From Spirosoma spitsbergense DSM 19989 (lineage in GTDB: Bacteria; Bacteroidota; Bacteroidia; Cytophagales; Spirosomataceae): DNA of 41,575 bases. Made by a program: the position numbers and the translations under genes. The notes beneath the pieces are model-generated. The model was not told the DNA's origin. It searched no databases and saw nothing but the letters and a program-made list of their open reading frames with translations. Position 1 is the stretch's first letter, and every line of letters starts with the position of its first letter. The stretch spans positions 131,727 through 173,301 of the forward strand of contig NZ_KB893570.1 of NCBI RefSeq assembly GCF_000374085.1, in the 5' to 3' direction. Positions 17,720 to 26,300 of this stretch are shown one piece after another.

Positions 17720-17747
17720 GGAAACTCAAATATAGTTCTCAGTTTCC
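17720..17747 (-). promoter_or_regulatory. Candidate promoter/operator of the efflux operon
   Basis: Read on the minus strand, TATATTTG (17727-17734) fits the TAnnTTTG -7 box. It is bracketed by an exact inverted repeat GGAAACT (17720-17726) / AGTTTCC (17741-17747), a good position for a TetR operator. No clear -33 TTG was found. Confidence 0.35.
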
Positions 17748-17802
17748 TAAGAATTTTCAGAGAATATGATGAACGGCCTGAAAAGCGGTGTGAAGGAACT
17801 CA

Positions 17803-17835
17803 AACGCCCGACGAAATCGGGCTTCGTCGGGCGTT
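17803..17835 (-). terminator. Hairpin between recF and the efflux operon
   Basis: A perfect 13-bp GC-rich stem (AACGCCCGACGAA / TTCGTCGGGCGTT) with a 7-nt loop lies after recF. The T-run is short, so termination strength is uncertain. Confidence 0.7.
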
Positions 17836-17900
17836 GTTTATATTGGTTTTCGTGATCTATTTAGGATGACTACAGGCTTATCGGGTCCTCCTGTCTGTTG

Positions 17901-19019
17901 TCACTTATGGGCTATTTCGAAGAAGCGGACATCTGCTTGTACCTTACTAAGTAATTCACGAGTGCGTTCTGGTCGGGCATCTGTAATAAAAAGTTGACCA
18001 AATGCTCCTTCATCCATTCGCTGGATAAGTTTACCAATGCGTTGGTCGTCGAGTTTATCAAAGATATCGTCTAGCAAAAGAATTGGTTTGATTCCTTTTC
18101 CAGTTCGTAGCTGGTCGAACTGCGCCAGTTTGAGGGCAATCACAAATGTTTTCTGCTGCCCCTGCGAACCAAATTTCTTCAATGGCACTGTCTGTCCACT
18201 ACTATCACTAATCAGAAAAGAGTAGTCATCTTTATGAATGCCCATCGTAGTACGCTGTAGTACGGTATCCCGCCGACGAAAATGTCGGAACTCACGGGCA
18301 AAATCCGGATTGCTTACTTCCGATTCATATTGGATGTCGACCGTTTCCCGTCCGTCACTAAGGTACGCGTAGTGCGCTTTGAACTCAGGCATGAACTCCT
18401 GAATAAATTGCTGTCGCCTGTCATGAATTTTCTGTCCGAGGTCGAGCAGGGGTTCATCATAGGTGTCGAGCAGATCATCATCGACCTGACTCCCGTTCCT
18501 TCGGTCCTGATCAGCGAAAAGTTTTAGCAGACTGTTGCGCTGTTTCAGTATCTGCTGATACATCAGATAATCGCGCAGGTAATTAGGGTCAAGCTGAGCG
18601 AATACCCCGTCAAAAAAATGCCGCCGTTCTTCGCTGTGCTCGCGAACCAGATCCGTATCATTAGGAGCTATGAGCACTACCGGGAAACGACCGATGTGTT
18701 CACTGATCCGTTCGTATGGTTTTTTGTCGGCCATCAGTACTTTTCGCTGACCCCGCTGCAGGCTAATGGTAATTTGCACCATGCGCGTATTATCAGCAAA
18801 AGAGCCATCGATTATAAAATAAGTGGCATCATGTTGAATACTCAATGCATCCTGACTTTGAAAAGCACTCTTGCTTAAGGCCAGGAAATAGATGGCATCG
18901 AGCAGATTCGTTTTTCCGCTTCCATTCGGTCCTATCAGTACATTTACCTCTTGCCCGAATACATACCGGCCATCTTCATAGTTCTTAAAATTGGTCAGGC
19001 TGAGTTTTTCAAGGTACAT
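17901..19019 (-). CDS. recF: RecF recombination mediator ATPase
   Basis: RecF loads RecA at single-strand gaps with RecO and RecR. ATG 19019 gives the normal N-terminus (MYLEKLSLTNFKNYED) and 372 residues; an upstream TTG extension is not family-like. The SMC/ABC-type ATPase elements are complete: Walker A GPNGSGKT (residues 30-37), signature FGSQGQQKT and Walker B ILLLDDIFDKLD. The gene is on its own and is not next to dnaA/dnaN as in many bacteria. A -7 box candidate, TATCTTTG on the minus strand, lies at 19110-19117. Confidence 0.97.
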   Translation of the reverse strand: MYLEKLSLTNFKNYEDGRYVFGQEVNVLIGPNGSGKTNLLDAIYFLALSKSAFQSQDALSIQHDATYFIIDGSFADNTRMVQITISLQRGQRKVLMADKKPYERISEHIGRFPVVLIAPNDTDLVREHSEERRHFFDGVFAQLDPNYLRDYLMYQQILKQRNSLLKLFADQDRRNGSQVDDDLLDTYDEPLLDLGQKIHDRRQQFIQEFMPEFKAHYAYLSDGRETVDIQYESEVSNPDFAREFRHFRRRDTVLQRTTMGIHKDDYSFLISDSSGQTVPLKKFGSQGQQKTFVIALKLAQFDQLRTGKGIKPILLLDDIFDKLDDQRIGKLIQRMDEGAFGQLFITDARPERTRELLSKVQADVRFFEIAHK

Positions 19020-19109
19020 ATGTATAGCGTATAACGCGATAATGCGTAATTTCGCAGCGGTCAATTAGTCAGCGAAATCAAGAGTTTCCGACGTAATTGA
19101 TATTGGCAA

Positions 19110-19117
19110 CAAAGATA
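19110..19117 (-). promoter_or_regulatory. Candidate -7 box of recF
   Basis: TATCTTTG on the minus strand fits TAnnTTTG about 90 nt before the recF ATG. No TTG is found at the proper -33 distance, so it is a weak call. Confidence 0.3.
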
Positions 19118-19219
19118 CGGGCGGTTTGTTAGTAGAAATAGACCTAATCGTAAAGTGGTTGCACCCAAGCCGGTCATTTCTTTCCGGCATTACTTGTTGA
19201 TTATTTGAACACATTCCTC

Positions 19220-20278
19220 ATGGCAAGCGTCAAAGAGAAAACTCCTTCAGGGAAATCCAAGCAGAATGGTAAAGCGCCGGAAGCGGCTAAAACCCAGCAT
19301 CCGAAAGAGCGGTATATGTACTGGTACGAATCGATGCAGTTGCAACGGAAGTTCGAGGAGAAAGCCGGTCAACTGTACGGCCAACAGAAAATCCGCGGAT
19401 TCTGCCACCTATATATAGGTCAGGAAGCCTGCTCTTCGGGATCCTATTCTGCCCTTACCAAAGACGACAAATGGATAACCGCCTACCGGGACCACGGTAT
19501 TCCGCTCGCTCTCGGCTCCGATCCCAAAGCAATCATGGCGGAGTTATTTGCCAAACAGACCGGCTCATCTAAAGGAAAAGGTGGCTCTATGCACATCTTC
19601 GATAAGTCAGTAAATTTTATTGGAGGTCATGGTATTGTTGGCGCGCAGATACCCATGGGCGCCGGCATTGGTCTCGCCGAGAAATATAATAAGACAGGTA
19701 ACCTCTGCATTACGTTTATGGGTGACGGGGCCGTACGCCAGGGTGCTTTACACGAAGCATTCAATATGGCGATGCTCTGGAAGATTCCGGTCATCTTCGT
19801 CGTTGAAAACAACGGCTACGCCATGGGAACGTCGGTTGCCCGCACCTCGAATGTTACGGATCTATATACACTCGCTGAAGCGTACGATATGCCGTCTGAA
19901 CCCGTCGATGCTATGAGCGTCGAAGCAGTTTATGAAGCGGTAAGTCGTGCCGCCGAACGGGCCCGGGCGGGTGAAGGACCAACCTTTCTGGAATTCCGCA
20001 CGTATCGCTACCGGGGTCACTCCATGTCTGACCCACAGAAGTACCGGAAAAAAGAAGAAGTAGAAGAGTACAAAATGCGTGACCCTATTGAACAGGTGAA
20101 AGCAACCATTCTGGAAAAGGGCATTGCAACGGAAGAGGACTTAGCAGCTATTGATCAGAAGATAAAAGCTACTGTTGATGAAGCCGTACAATTTGCGGAA
20201 GAGTCCCCTTATCCTCCCGCCGAAGAAGCCTTCAAAGATGTTTATATGCAACAGGATTATCCATTCCTGATGGAGTAA
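19220..20278 (+). CDS. pdhA: Pyruvate dehydrogenase E1 component, alpha subunit
   Basis: The start is placed at ATG 19220 (MASVKEKTPSG), giving 352 residues; an in-frame TTG 15 bp earlier is less likely. With a separate E1 beta chain it decarboxylates pyruvate on thiamine diphosphate. The ThDP motif is intact (GDGAVRQGALHEAFN then VENNGYAMGT), as are YRDHG, GKGGSMH and the phospho-loop-like region YRYRGHSMSDPQKYR. The first 25 residues are a basic Lys/Ala-rich extension. The gene is not followed by pdhB: a long terminator comes next, so the partner must lie elsewhere. Confidence 0.95.
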   Translation: MASVKEKTPSGKSKQNGKAPEAAKTQHPKERYMYWYESMQLQRKFEEKAGQLYGQQKIRGFCHLYIGQEACSSGSYSALTKDDKWITAYRDHGIPLALGSDPKAIMAELFAKQTGSSKGKGGSMHIFDKSVNFIGGHGIVGAQIPMGAGIGLAEKYNKTGNLCITFMGDGAVRQGALHEAFNMAMLWKIPVIFVVENNGYAMGTSVARTSNVTDLYTLAEAYDMPSEPVDAMSVEAVYEAVSRAAERARAGEGPTFLEFRTYRYRGHSMSDPQKYRKKEEVEEYKMRDPIEQVKATILEKGIATEEDLAAIDQKIKATVDEAVQFAEESPYPPAEEAFKDVYMQQDYPFLME

Positions 20279-20315
20279 ATCCAAAACAGGTAGCTAGTGT
20301 ATATGCGCCAATGAA

Positions 20316-20370
20316 ATTGTTCCATAAAAAATGTCCCGGTAATTAATCGGGGCATTTTTTATGGAACAAT
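20316..20370. terminator. Strong terminator after pdhA
   Basis: A 23-bp stem with a single G-T wobble (20316-20338 with 20348-20370), containing an A-run in one arm and CATTTTTTATGG in the other. It can function on both strands. Confidence 0.9.
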
Positions 20371-20382
20371 AAAGCAAAAAAT

Positions 20383-20396
20383 AATGTATATACATT
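20383..20396. promoter_or_regulatory. 14-bp palindromic operator candidate
   Basis: AATGTATATACATT is a perfect palindrome about 57 bp ahead of the dioxygenase ATG, followed by the related half-site AATGTAT at 20398-20404. The size and position fit an operator for a MarR- or HxlR-type regulator of the cassette; no regulator gene is adjacent. Confidence 0.4.
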
Positions 20397-20452
20397 AAAT
20401 GTATCGACACAAAATAACTAAAAACAATAGATTCACTTTTTTACCAGAACAC

Positions 20453-21391
20453 ATGGAAACTCTGATCAACGGCCTTCATCATGTTACAACGTTAGCGGGC
20501 GACACACAACGGAATGTTGATTACTACACGGATGTCCTTGGCCTTCGCCTTGTTAAGAAGACGGTCAATTTTGACGCGCCAGATGTGTATCACCTGTATT
20601 ATGGAGATGAAACAGGGTCGCCCGGTACCATTCTGACATTTTTCCCTTACGGTAATTTACCGCGCGGTCGGAAGGGTATTGGGCAGTTGACCTATACTGC
20701 CTTTTCTGTTCCAGTAAATTCGCTACGTTTTTGGATGGACAGGCTCCATGAGCGAAACATTCCTTACGCCGGACCATACAAACGATTTGAAGAAACCTAT
20801 CTACGATTTGAAGATTTTGATGGCATGGGCATTGAACTCGTTTTTACAAATGACGATTCCAGAACGGGCTGGACCAACGGTCGTATCCCTGTTGAATCTG
20901 CCATTCGCGGTTTTCACACGGTAACGCTTAACCAACAGAATCCAGACCGTACAATTAAACTGCTGACAGAAAATCTGCAACATACATTAGTAGGGGAGGA
21001 GGAGGGTCGATTCCGTTTTAAAGCGGGTGTCGGCGGACCTGGAAATTATGTTGACGTTTTGCATTCACCAAACGATGTGCGTGCTTTACAAGGAGCGGGC
21101 TCCGTTCATCATGTTGCATTTTCAACCGATTCAGATGAAACGCAGTTGATGATCCAACAACAATTGACGGAGTCGGGCTATCAGGTTACGCCGGTACAGG
21201 ACCGTAATTATTTTAACAGTATTTACTTCCGGGAGCCGGGCGGAATTTTATTTGAGGTTGCTACTAATCCACCCGGATTTACTGTTGATGAACCGATTTC
21301 GGAGTTAGGCCAAGGGTTGAAATTACCCCCCCAATACGAATCCCGTAGGGCGGTAGTAGAAGCGGAGTTACCTAAGATAATTTTGAAATAG
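20453..21391 (+). CDS. Glyoxalase-fold ring-cleaving dioxygenase (MhqO/PcpA-like)
   Basis: ATG 20453 (METLINGLHHVTTLAGD) gives 312 residues and the normal family N-terminus. Two tandem vicinal-oxygen-chelate modules are visible. The metal ligands by analogy with PcpA are His 10 (LHHVT), His 219 or 220 (SVHHVAF) and Glu 268 (ILFEVAT). Such enzymes open hydroquinone-type rings; MhqO-like members detoxify quinones. The next two genes (esterase and muconolactone-isomerase-like) follow on the same strand, arguing for one pathway. A palindromic operator candidate lies upstream and a hairpin downstream. Confidence 0.9.
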   Translation: METLINGLHHVTTLAGDTQRNVDYYTDVLGLRLVKKTVNFDAPDVYHLYYGDETGSPGTILTFFPYGNLPRGRKGIGQLTYTAFSVPVNSLRFWMDRLHERNIPYAGPYKRFEETYLRFEDFDGMGIELVFTNDDSRTGWTNGRIPVESAIRGFHTVTLNQQNPDRTIKLLTENLQHTLVGEEEGRFRFKAGVGGPGNYVDVLHSPNDVRALQGAGSVHHVAFSTDSDETQLMIQQQLTESGYQVTPVQDRNYFNSIYFREPGGILFEVATNPPGFTVDEPISELGQGLKLPPQYESRRAVVEAELPKIILK

Positions 21392-21404
21392 ATTTTGTCA
21401 TCGT

Positions 21405-21441
21405 TTGTATTCCGTGGTTGATGTTCCACCACGGAATACAA
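21405..21441 (+). other. 14-bp intergenic hairpin inside the cassette
   Basis: TTGTATTCCGTGGT (21405-21418) pairs perfectly with 21428-21441 around a 9-nt loop. There is no T-run, so it is more likely an mRNA processing/stability element or a protein-binding dyad than a terminator. Confidence 0.6.
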
Positions 21442-21464
21442 GCAACTCTCAAAACACAGTCTAT

Positions 21465-22115
21465 ATGATACACGACTCAGGCAATTTTCATACAGCCGGT
21501 TTGCCCCTTGAAAAAGCGACGAAAGTAATGGTCATGGTTCATGGCCGGGGAGGGTCAGCGCGGGATATACTATCGCTATCAAAGTACATTAATGATAAAG
21601 ACTTTGCTTTCATTGCTCCGGAAGCTCAGAATAACACTTGGTATCCTTATTCATTTCTCCAGCCAATGGCAGATAATGAGCCCTATTTATCGTCTGCCCT
21701 GGAAACCCTGGCAGCTATCCGGGCCCGGCTACAGGCTGACTTCAATTTCAAATTACCCCAAATTTACTGGCTTGGTTTCTCACAGGGTGCGTGCCTGACA
21801 TTGGAATTTGTAGCGAGGAATGCTGCGGAGTATGGGGGAGTATTTGGGTTGAGTGGCGGCTTAATTGGTCCGGCAGAAACACCAAGAAATTACGAAGGTA
21901 CCTTTTCCAATACACCTGTTTTCCTGGGCTGTAGTGACCGCGATCCTCATGTTCCTGAATATCGTGTTTTGGAATCGGAGCAGGTTTTTAGACGAATGAA
22001 TGCGCGTGTCACGGCGAAACTCTATCCAAATTTTCCACACACAATTAACGAAGATGAGCTAAACATCGTTAATTTGCTAATAGCCGGAGACCAACCGAGT
22101 ACGGCTGTCATCTAA
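21465..22115 (+). CDS. Alpha/beta hydrolase, phospholipase/carboxylesterase type
   Basis: ATG 21465 gives 216 residues; the open frame extends upstream through the hairpin but that part is not protein-like. The catalytic triad is visible: Ser 106 in GFSQG, Asp 160 in DRDPHVP and His 192 in FPHTI; the oxyanion region HGRGG lies at residues 26-30. This matches the small cytosolic carboxylesterases (YodD/MhqD type) often encoded with MhqO-like dioxygenases. It ends 11 bp before the next gene. Confidence 0.9.
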   Translation: MIHDSGNFHTAGLPLEKATKVMVMVHGRGGSARDILSLSKYINDKDFAFIAPEAQNNTWYPYSFLQPMADNEPYLSSALETLAAIRARLQADFNFKLPQIYWLGFSQGACLTLEFVARNAAEYGGVFGLSGGLIGPAETPRNYEGTFSNTPVFLGCSDRDPHVPEYRVLESEQVFRRMNARVTAKLYPNFPHTINEDELNIVNLLIAGDQPSTAVI

Positions 22116-22126
22116 TAGGAACGTAC

Positions 22127-22423
22127 ATGAGCCAATATATGGTTGAATTTGATCTTCCAACTGTTTTAGACGAAGGGTTCGAAAACAGGATTCCAGCCCA
22201 GCGACTCAAAGTGGAAGAATTAATGGAGAAAGGTTTTTTGCTGTCTTACTCACTTTCTGTCGACCGCCAGAAACTGTGGTGTATTTTCAAAGCTGATTCG
22301 GAACTGGAGGTCATGGAATCAATCGCTGAATTTCCACTCATTAAATACATGACTCCCATGATAACTGAACTAATGTTTCATAACATGGTGGCAGCTCGAA
22401 TTCCTCTTTTTTCTTTAAACTGA
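22127..22423 (+). CDS. Muconolactone-isomerase-like protein
   Basis: This 98-residue protein resembles the small ferredoxin-like-fold muconolactone isomerase family (MVEFDLP at the start, IPAQRLKVEELMEKG, then WCIFKADSELEVMESIAEFP and PLIKYMTPMITEL). It is 11 bp downstream of the esterase and is the last gene of the cassette. A catalytic role on a lactone from ring cleavage fits the context but is inferred; Bacteroidota members have often lost a proven function. The stop lies within the following terminator stem. Confidence 0.75.
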   Translation: MSQYMVEFDLPTVLDEGFENRIPAQRLKVEELMEKGFLLSYSLSVDRQKLWCIFKADSELEVMESIAEFPLIKYMTPMITELMFHNMVAARIPLFSLN

Positions 22424-22476
22424 CCTAAATACATCCTCCTCGGGAGTGTATCTTTAGGTCAGTTTAAACGTTTTTT
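22414..22476 (+). terminator. Terminator of the aromatic cassette
   Basis: A perfect 16-bp stem (TTTAAACTGACCTAAA, 22414-22429, with 22453-22468) plus an inner TACA/TGTA pair is followed by a six-T run at 22471-22476. The stem includes the last codons of the muconolactone-isomerase-like gene. Confidence 0.9.
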
Positions 22477-22495
22477 CGATAATGGGGTGCCTACT

Positions 22496-22723
22496 CTATT
22501 TCTCAGAATTTGCGGTAGCTAGAACAGGATTGGGTGGCTTATTGTCCCCTTTCCCTGGATGGCTGTAAACAGGTTCGCTATTTGCTGTACTATGATTATC
22601 TGCAAACCAATGCTCATATAGATTTTTGAAATCAGAACAACTCCCTCTTCAGTTCCGTGAAACAGCTACCTTATTTGTAGCATACATACTCCAAAAATCA
22701 TTAAGTAACCTAGGTAAAACTGG
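22496..22723 (-). pseudogene. Possible decayed small gene (interrupted by one TGA)
   Basis: On the minus strand a frame reads PVLPRLLNDFWSMYATNKVA up to TGA (22649-22651). The same frame then continues for 50 codons (CSDFKNLYEHWFADNHS to NPVLATANSEK) to TAG at 22496-22498. The composition and amino-acid balance are protein-like, but there is no good start codon for the second part. A gene remnant is one reading; chance is the other. No family recognised. Confidence 0.25.
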
Positions 22724-22752
22724 TTACATACGGCTGTAATCAATTGATTATC

Positions 22753-22768
22753 AGTTCCACGTGGAACA
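22753..22768. other. parS-like site
   Basis: AGTTCCACGTGGAACA contains a perfect 14-bp palindrome and matches the parS consensus TGTTnCACGTGnAACA at all but the first base. It would bind ParB for chromosome segregation. It lies about 13 kb from the putative origin. Confidence 0.65.
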
Positions 22769-22808
22769 TAGCCAGAATCACATTTAACTGACTAGTCATC
22801 ATACAAAA

Positions 22809-23255
22809 ATGAGTCCAAACATTCTGATCTGTAAATCTGAGCAAGAGTTGGAAGCCCAGTTTTCTGATGATTTCATTGTTAACATTGATGGCAAAAAAGC
22901 AATGACTCTTCGGCAATTTTATGAAGAGGCTGCTTACTTATTAGACATTCCAGACTTCGGATTTACACTCGACGAATTGAGCGATTCACTCAGCGATCTA
23001 CAGTGGCTGGAAGAAAACAGGATTGTGCTATACTTTACGAACACCGAAATCTTCATGAGCAAGGAGCGAGACCCAGCCAAAATTGCAGGCGTCATAAACA
23101 CACTGGATGCTGTTGCCGAAGATTGGAAATGGGTAGAAGAGGGGCTAAATGATGAAAAAGAAATTATTATAGTATTTGAGGATAGTCATCGAATACAGAA
23201 AATACTAGAACAGGAAAGTATAAATTATAAAATTATGGACTCGTTAAATCAATGA
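22809..23255 (+). CDS. Barstar-like (barnase-inhibitor family) protein
   Basis: The 148-residue protein carries the barstar signature near residues 25-68: NIDGKKAMTLRQFYEEAAY, then LDIPDFGFTLDELSDSLSDL and W66. Barstar family proteins bind and block secreted-type ribonucleases or toxin domains. No ribonuclease or toxin gene is adjacent, so it is an orphan. It is longer than classic barstar (about 90 residues), with an acidic C-terminal extension (EDWKWVEEGLNDEKE). It is alone between a possible gene remnant and mfd, closed by its own terminator. Confidence 0.8.
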   Translation: MSPNILICKSEQELEAQFSDDFIVNIDGKKAMTLRQFYEEAAYLLDIPDFGFTLDELSDSLSDLQWLEENRIVLYFTNTEIFMSKERDPAKIAGVINTLDAVAEDWKWVEEGLNDEKEIIIVFEDSHRIQKILEQESINYKIMDSLNQ

Positions 23256-23297
23256 GTACTGGTAACAAATTCTGACTTCTTACTGTTAGTTAACTGA

Positions 23298-23327
23298 GCC
23301 GCTGGAGAGTACTCCGGGCGGCTTTTT
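23298..23327 (+). terminator. Terminator after the barstar-like gene
   Basis: GCCGC/GCGGC and GGAG/CTCC stems with a small internal bulge and an AGTA loop are followed by TTTTT. Confidence 0.75.
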
Positions 23328-23351
23328 GCATGACACATAACCTGAATTCAA

Positions 23352-26300
23352 TTGAGATCAGAGGAATTACTAAGCTTATATACCAGCGATAGCTTTATAA
23401 AATTATTGGCAGTCCCAATAGGTGAACAGCTGTCAACAGAACCGCAGCGACTGCAAGTTAAGGGGGTAACAGGAAGTTTAGCTGCTGTGATTGCATCTTC
23501 AGTGTATAAACTGACGGGAGGAAATCATATGTATATTGCTACTGACCGTGAAGAAGCAGCCTACTTTTTCAATGATTTACAAAATTTACTCGACAGGGAA
23601 ATATTGCTTTTTCCTATGTCATATAAGAAGCCATATTTATATGAAGACGTTGAGAATGCCAACGTTTTGATGCGGGCAGAGGTCCTGAACAAACTAAACC
23701 CTGCTCCCAAAGAGGGTCTTCTGATTGTGACGTACCCAGAGGCATTATCAGAGAAGGTTATCAATAAACGATCGCTGTTAGCGAATACGCTCACAATACG
23801 GGTGGGGGAGAAGGTAGATACAAATTTCATATCGGAGTTACTCCAAACCTATGAATTCGAAAAGACGGACTTTGTGTACGAAGCGGGACAGTTTTCGATT
23901 AGGGGTGGTATTGTCGATGTGTTTTCTTTCGCCAGTGAATTCCCGTACAGGATTGAATTGTTCGATGATAAGGTAGAGGGCATCCGATTGTTCAATCCAG
24001 AAACTCAGCTTTCAAATGATGCAGTTGAGTTCATAAAGATCATCCCGAATATTCAAACCAAACTTATTGAAGAGAGTAGAGAATCATTTTTTGACTTTCT
24101 TCCACAGGATATAACCGTGTGGGCCAAGGACGTAGAGTTCACGTTAGAAATTATCGAGAAATGTTTCGAAAAAGCAGAACAAAGCTTTGAATCAGTTTTA
24201 CAAAATAGTGGTGGCATCCAGGTAATATCTAATCCTGGAGAGTTATTCGAGACACGCAGGGCGTTTCTAAATGAAATAAAGAAATTCAGGACTGTTGAAT
24301 TTGGCCGAAAATTCTATTTCAAGACAGATAGCCGCCTGCAGTATAACTCAAAACCACAACCCTCATTCAATAAAGATTTCAAGCGGCTGATTGAAACATT
24401 GGGAGACAATCAGGCCAAAGGTTACACAAATATCATTGCGGCCGAATCTTTCAAGCAGATCGAACGCCTACGAACTATCTTTGAAGAACTTGATCCGTAC
24501 GTAAAGTTTCAGCCAATAAACATTGGCTTGAAGGAGGGGTTTCTGGATGAGACGTTGAAGATTGCCTGTTTCACAGATCACCAAATTTTCGACCGATACT
24601 ACAAATACCGGGTTCAGGACAAGTTCTCCAAGTCAAAAGCCCTAACGCTGCGTGAACTAAAAACGCTACAGCCTGGCGATTATGTTACTCACATAGACCA
24701 TGGAATTGGTCGTTTCGCCGGCTTGGAAAAAGTAGATAATGCAGGAAATGAACAGGAAGCTATACGATTAATCTACCGTGACAATGATATACTGCTGGTA
24801 AGTATCCATAGTCTCCATAAGATAGCAAAGTATAGCGGCAGGGAAGGCGGCCCACCAACGATGAGTAAACTTGGTTCTCAGGAATGGGAGAACAAGAAAT
24901 CCCGGATTCGTAAGCAGGTCAAGGATATTGCCCGTGAACTAATAGCCTTATATGCTAAACGTCGCTCTGCCCCAGGTTTTGCCTATAGTCGTGACAGTTT
25001 TCTGCAGGTTGAACTTGAATCCTCCTTTATGTATGAAGACACGCCCGATCAGGCTAAAGCGACAAATGATGTAAAGGATGATATGGAAAAACCACACCCT
25101 ATGGATCGACTTGTGTGTGGTGATGTAGGTTTTGGTAAAACAGAAGTTGCAATTAGGGCTGCTTTTAAAGCGGTGACAGATAATAAGCAAGTAGCGGTAT
25201 TGGTACCAACAACTATACTTGCCATGCAGCACTATAAAACTTTTATGGAAAGGATGGCTGACTTTCCGGTAAAAATCGAATACATAAACAGGTTTAGGTC
25301 ACCAGCAAAAATAAAAGAGATACTCAAAGATGTAACTTCTGGAAAGGTGGGTATTCTGATCGGTACCCACCGAATTGTGAATAAGGATATAAAGTTCAAG
25401 GATCTGGGCTTGCTAATCATTGATGAAGAACAAAAATTTGGTGTCAAAACAAAAGACCGCTTGAAGGAGATGAGGGTGGAAGTTGACGTACTTACGTTAA
25501 CTGCTACCCCTATTCCAAGGACATTACACTTTTCACTGATGGGAGCAAGAGACTTGTCAGTTATTGCGACTCCTCCGCCAAATCGCCAACCAGTAACTAC
25601 AGAGGTACACCCCTACGATGAAGCGAAAATTCGTGATGCAGTCAGTTTGGAAGTTCGTCGGGGGGGGCAGGTTTTCTTCGTTCACAACCGTGTGAGCGAC
25701 ATCGAATCAATCGGCAATTTGATAATTAGATTAGTTCCGGAAGCCAGGGTAGCAGTGGCTCACGGACAAATGGAGGGAGATCGATTGGAACGGGTAATGA
25801 CGCGATTCATCGAGGGAGACTTCGATGTTTTAGTGTCTACAAATATTATCGAATCAGGACTTGATATACCCAATGCCAACACTATATTGATAAATAATGC
25901 CCACTACTTTGGTTTATCTGATTTGCATCAAATGCGAGGTAGGGTAGGAAGGTCAAATACAAAAGCATACTGTTATTTGCTAACACCCCCTTTATCTGTA
26001 TTAACAGCTGATGCCCGCAAGAGACTGCAAACGCTTGAAGATTTCTCTGATTTGGGAGAAGGCTTTAAAATAGCGATGCGTGATCTGGACATACGGGGGG
26101 CAGGAAACTTATTGGGAGCAGAGCAAAGCGGTTTCGTAAATGATCTTGGTTTTGAAATGTACCATAAAGTATTGGATGAAGCGGTTCAGGAATTACGGGA
26201 AAGTGAATTTAAAGATCTTTTTGAAACTAAACCGGGAGATCTAAAGCTGGTTCTTCCTGATACAGTGATCGAAACAGATCTACAAGTGGTGATTCCAGAA

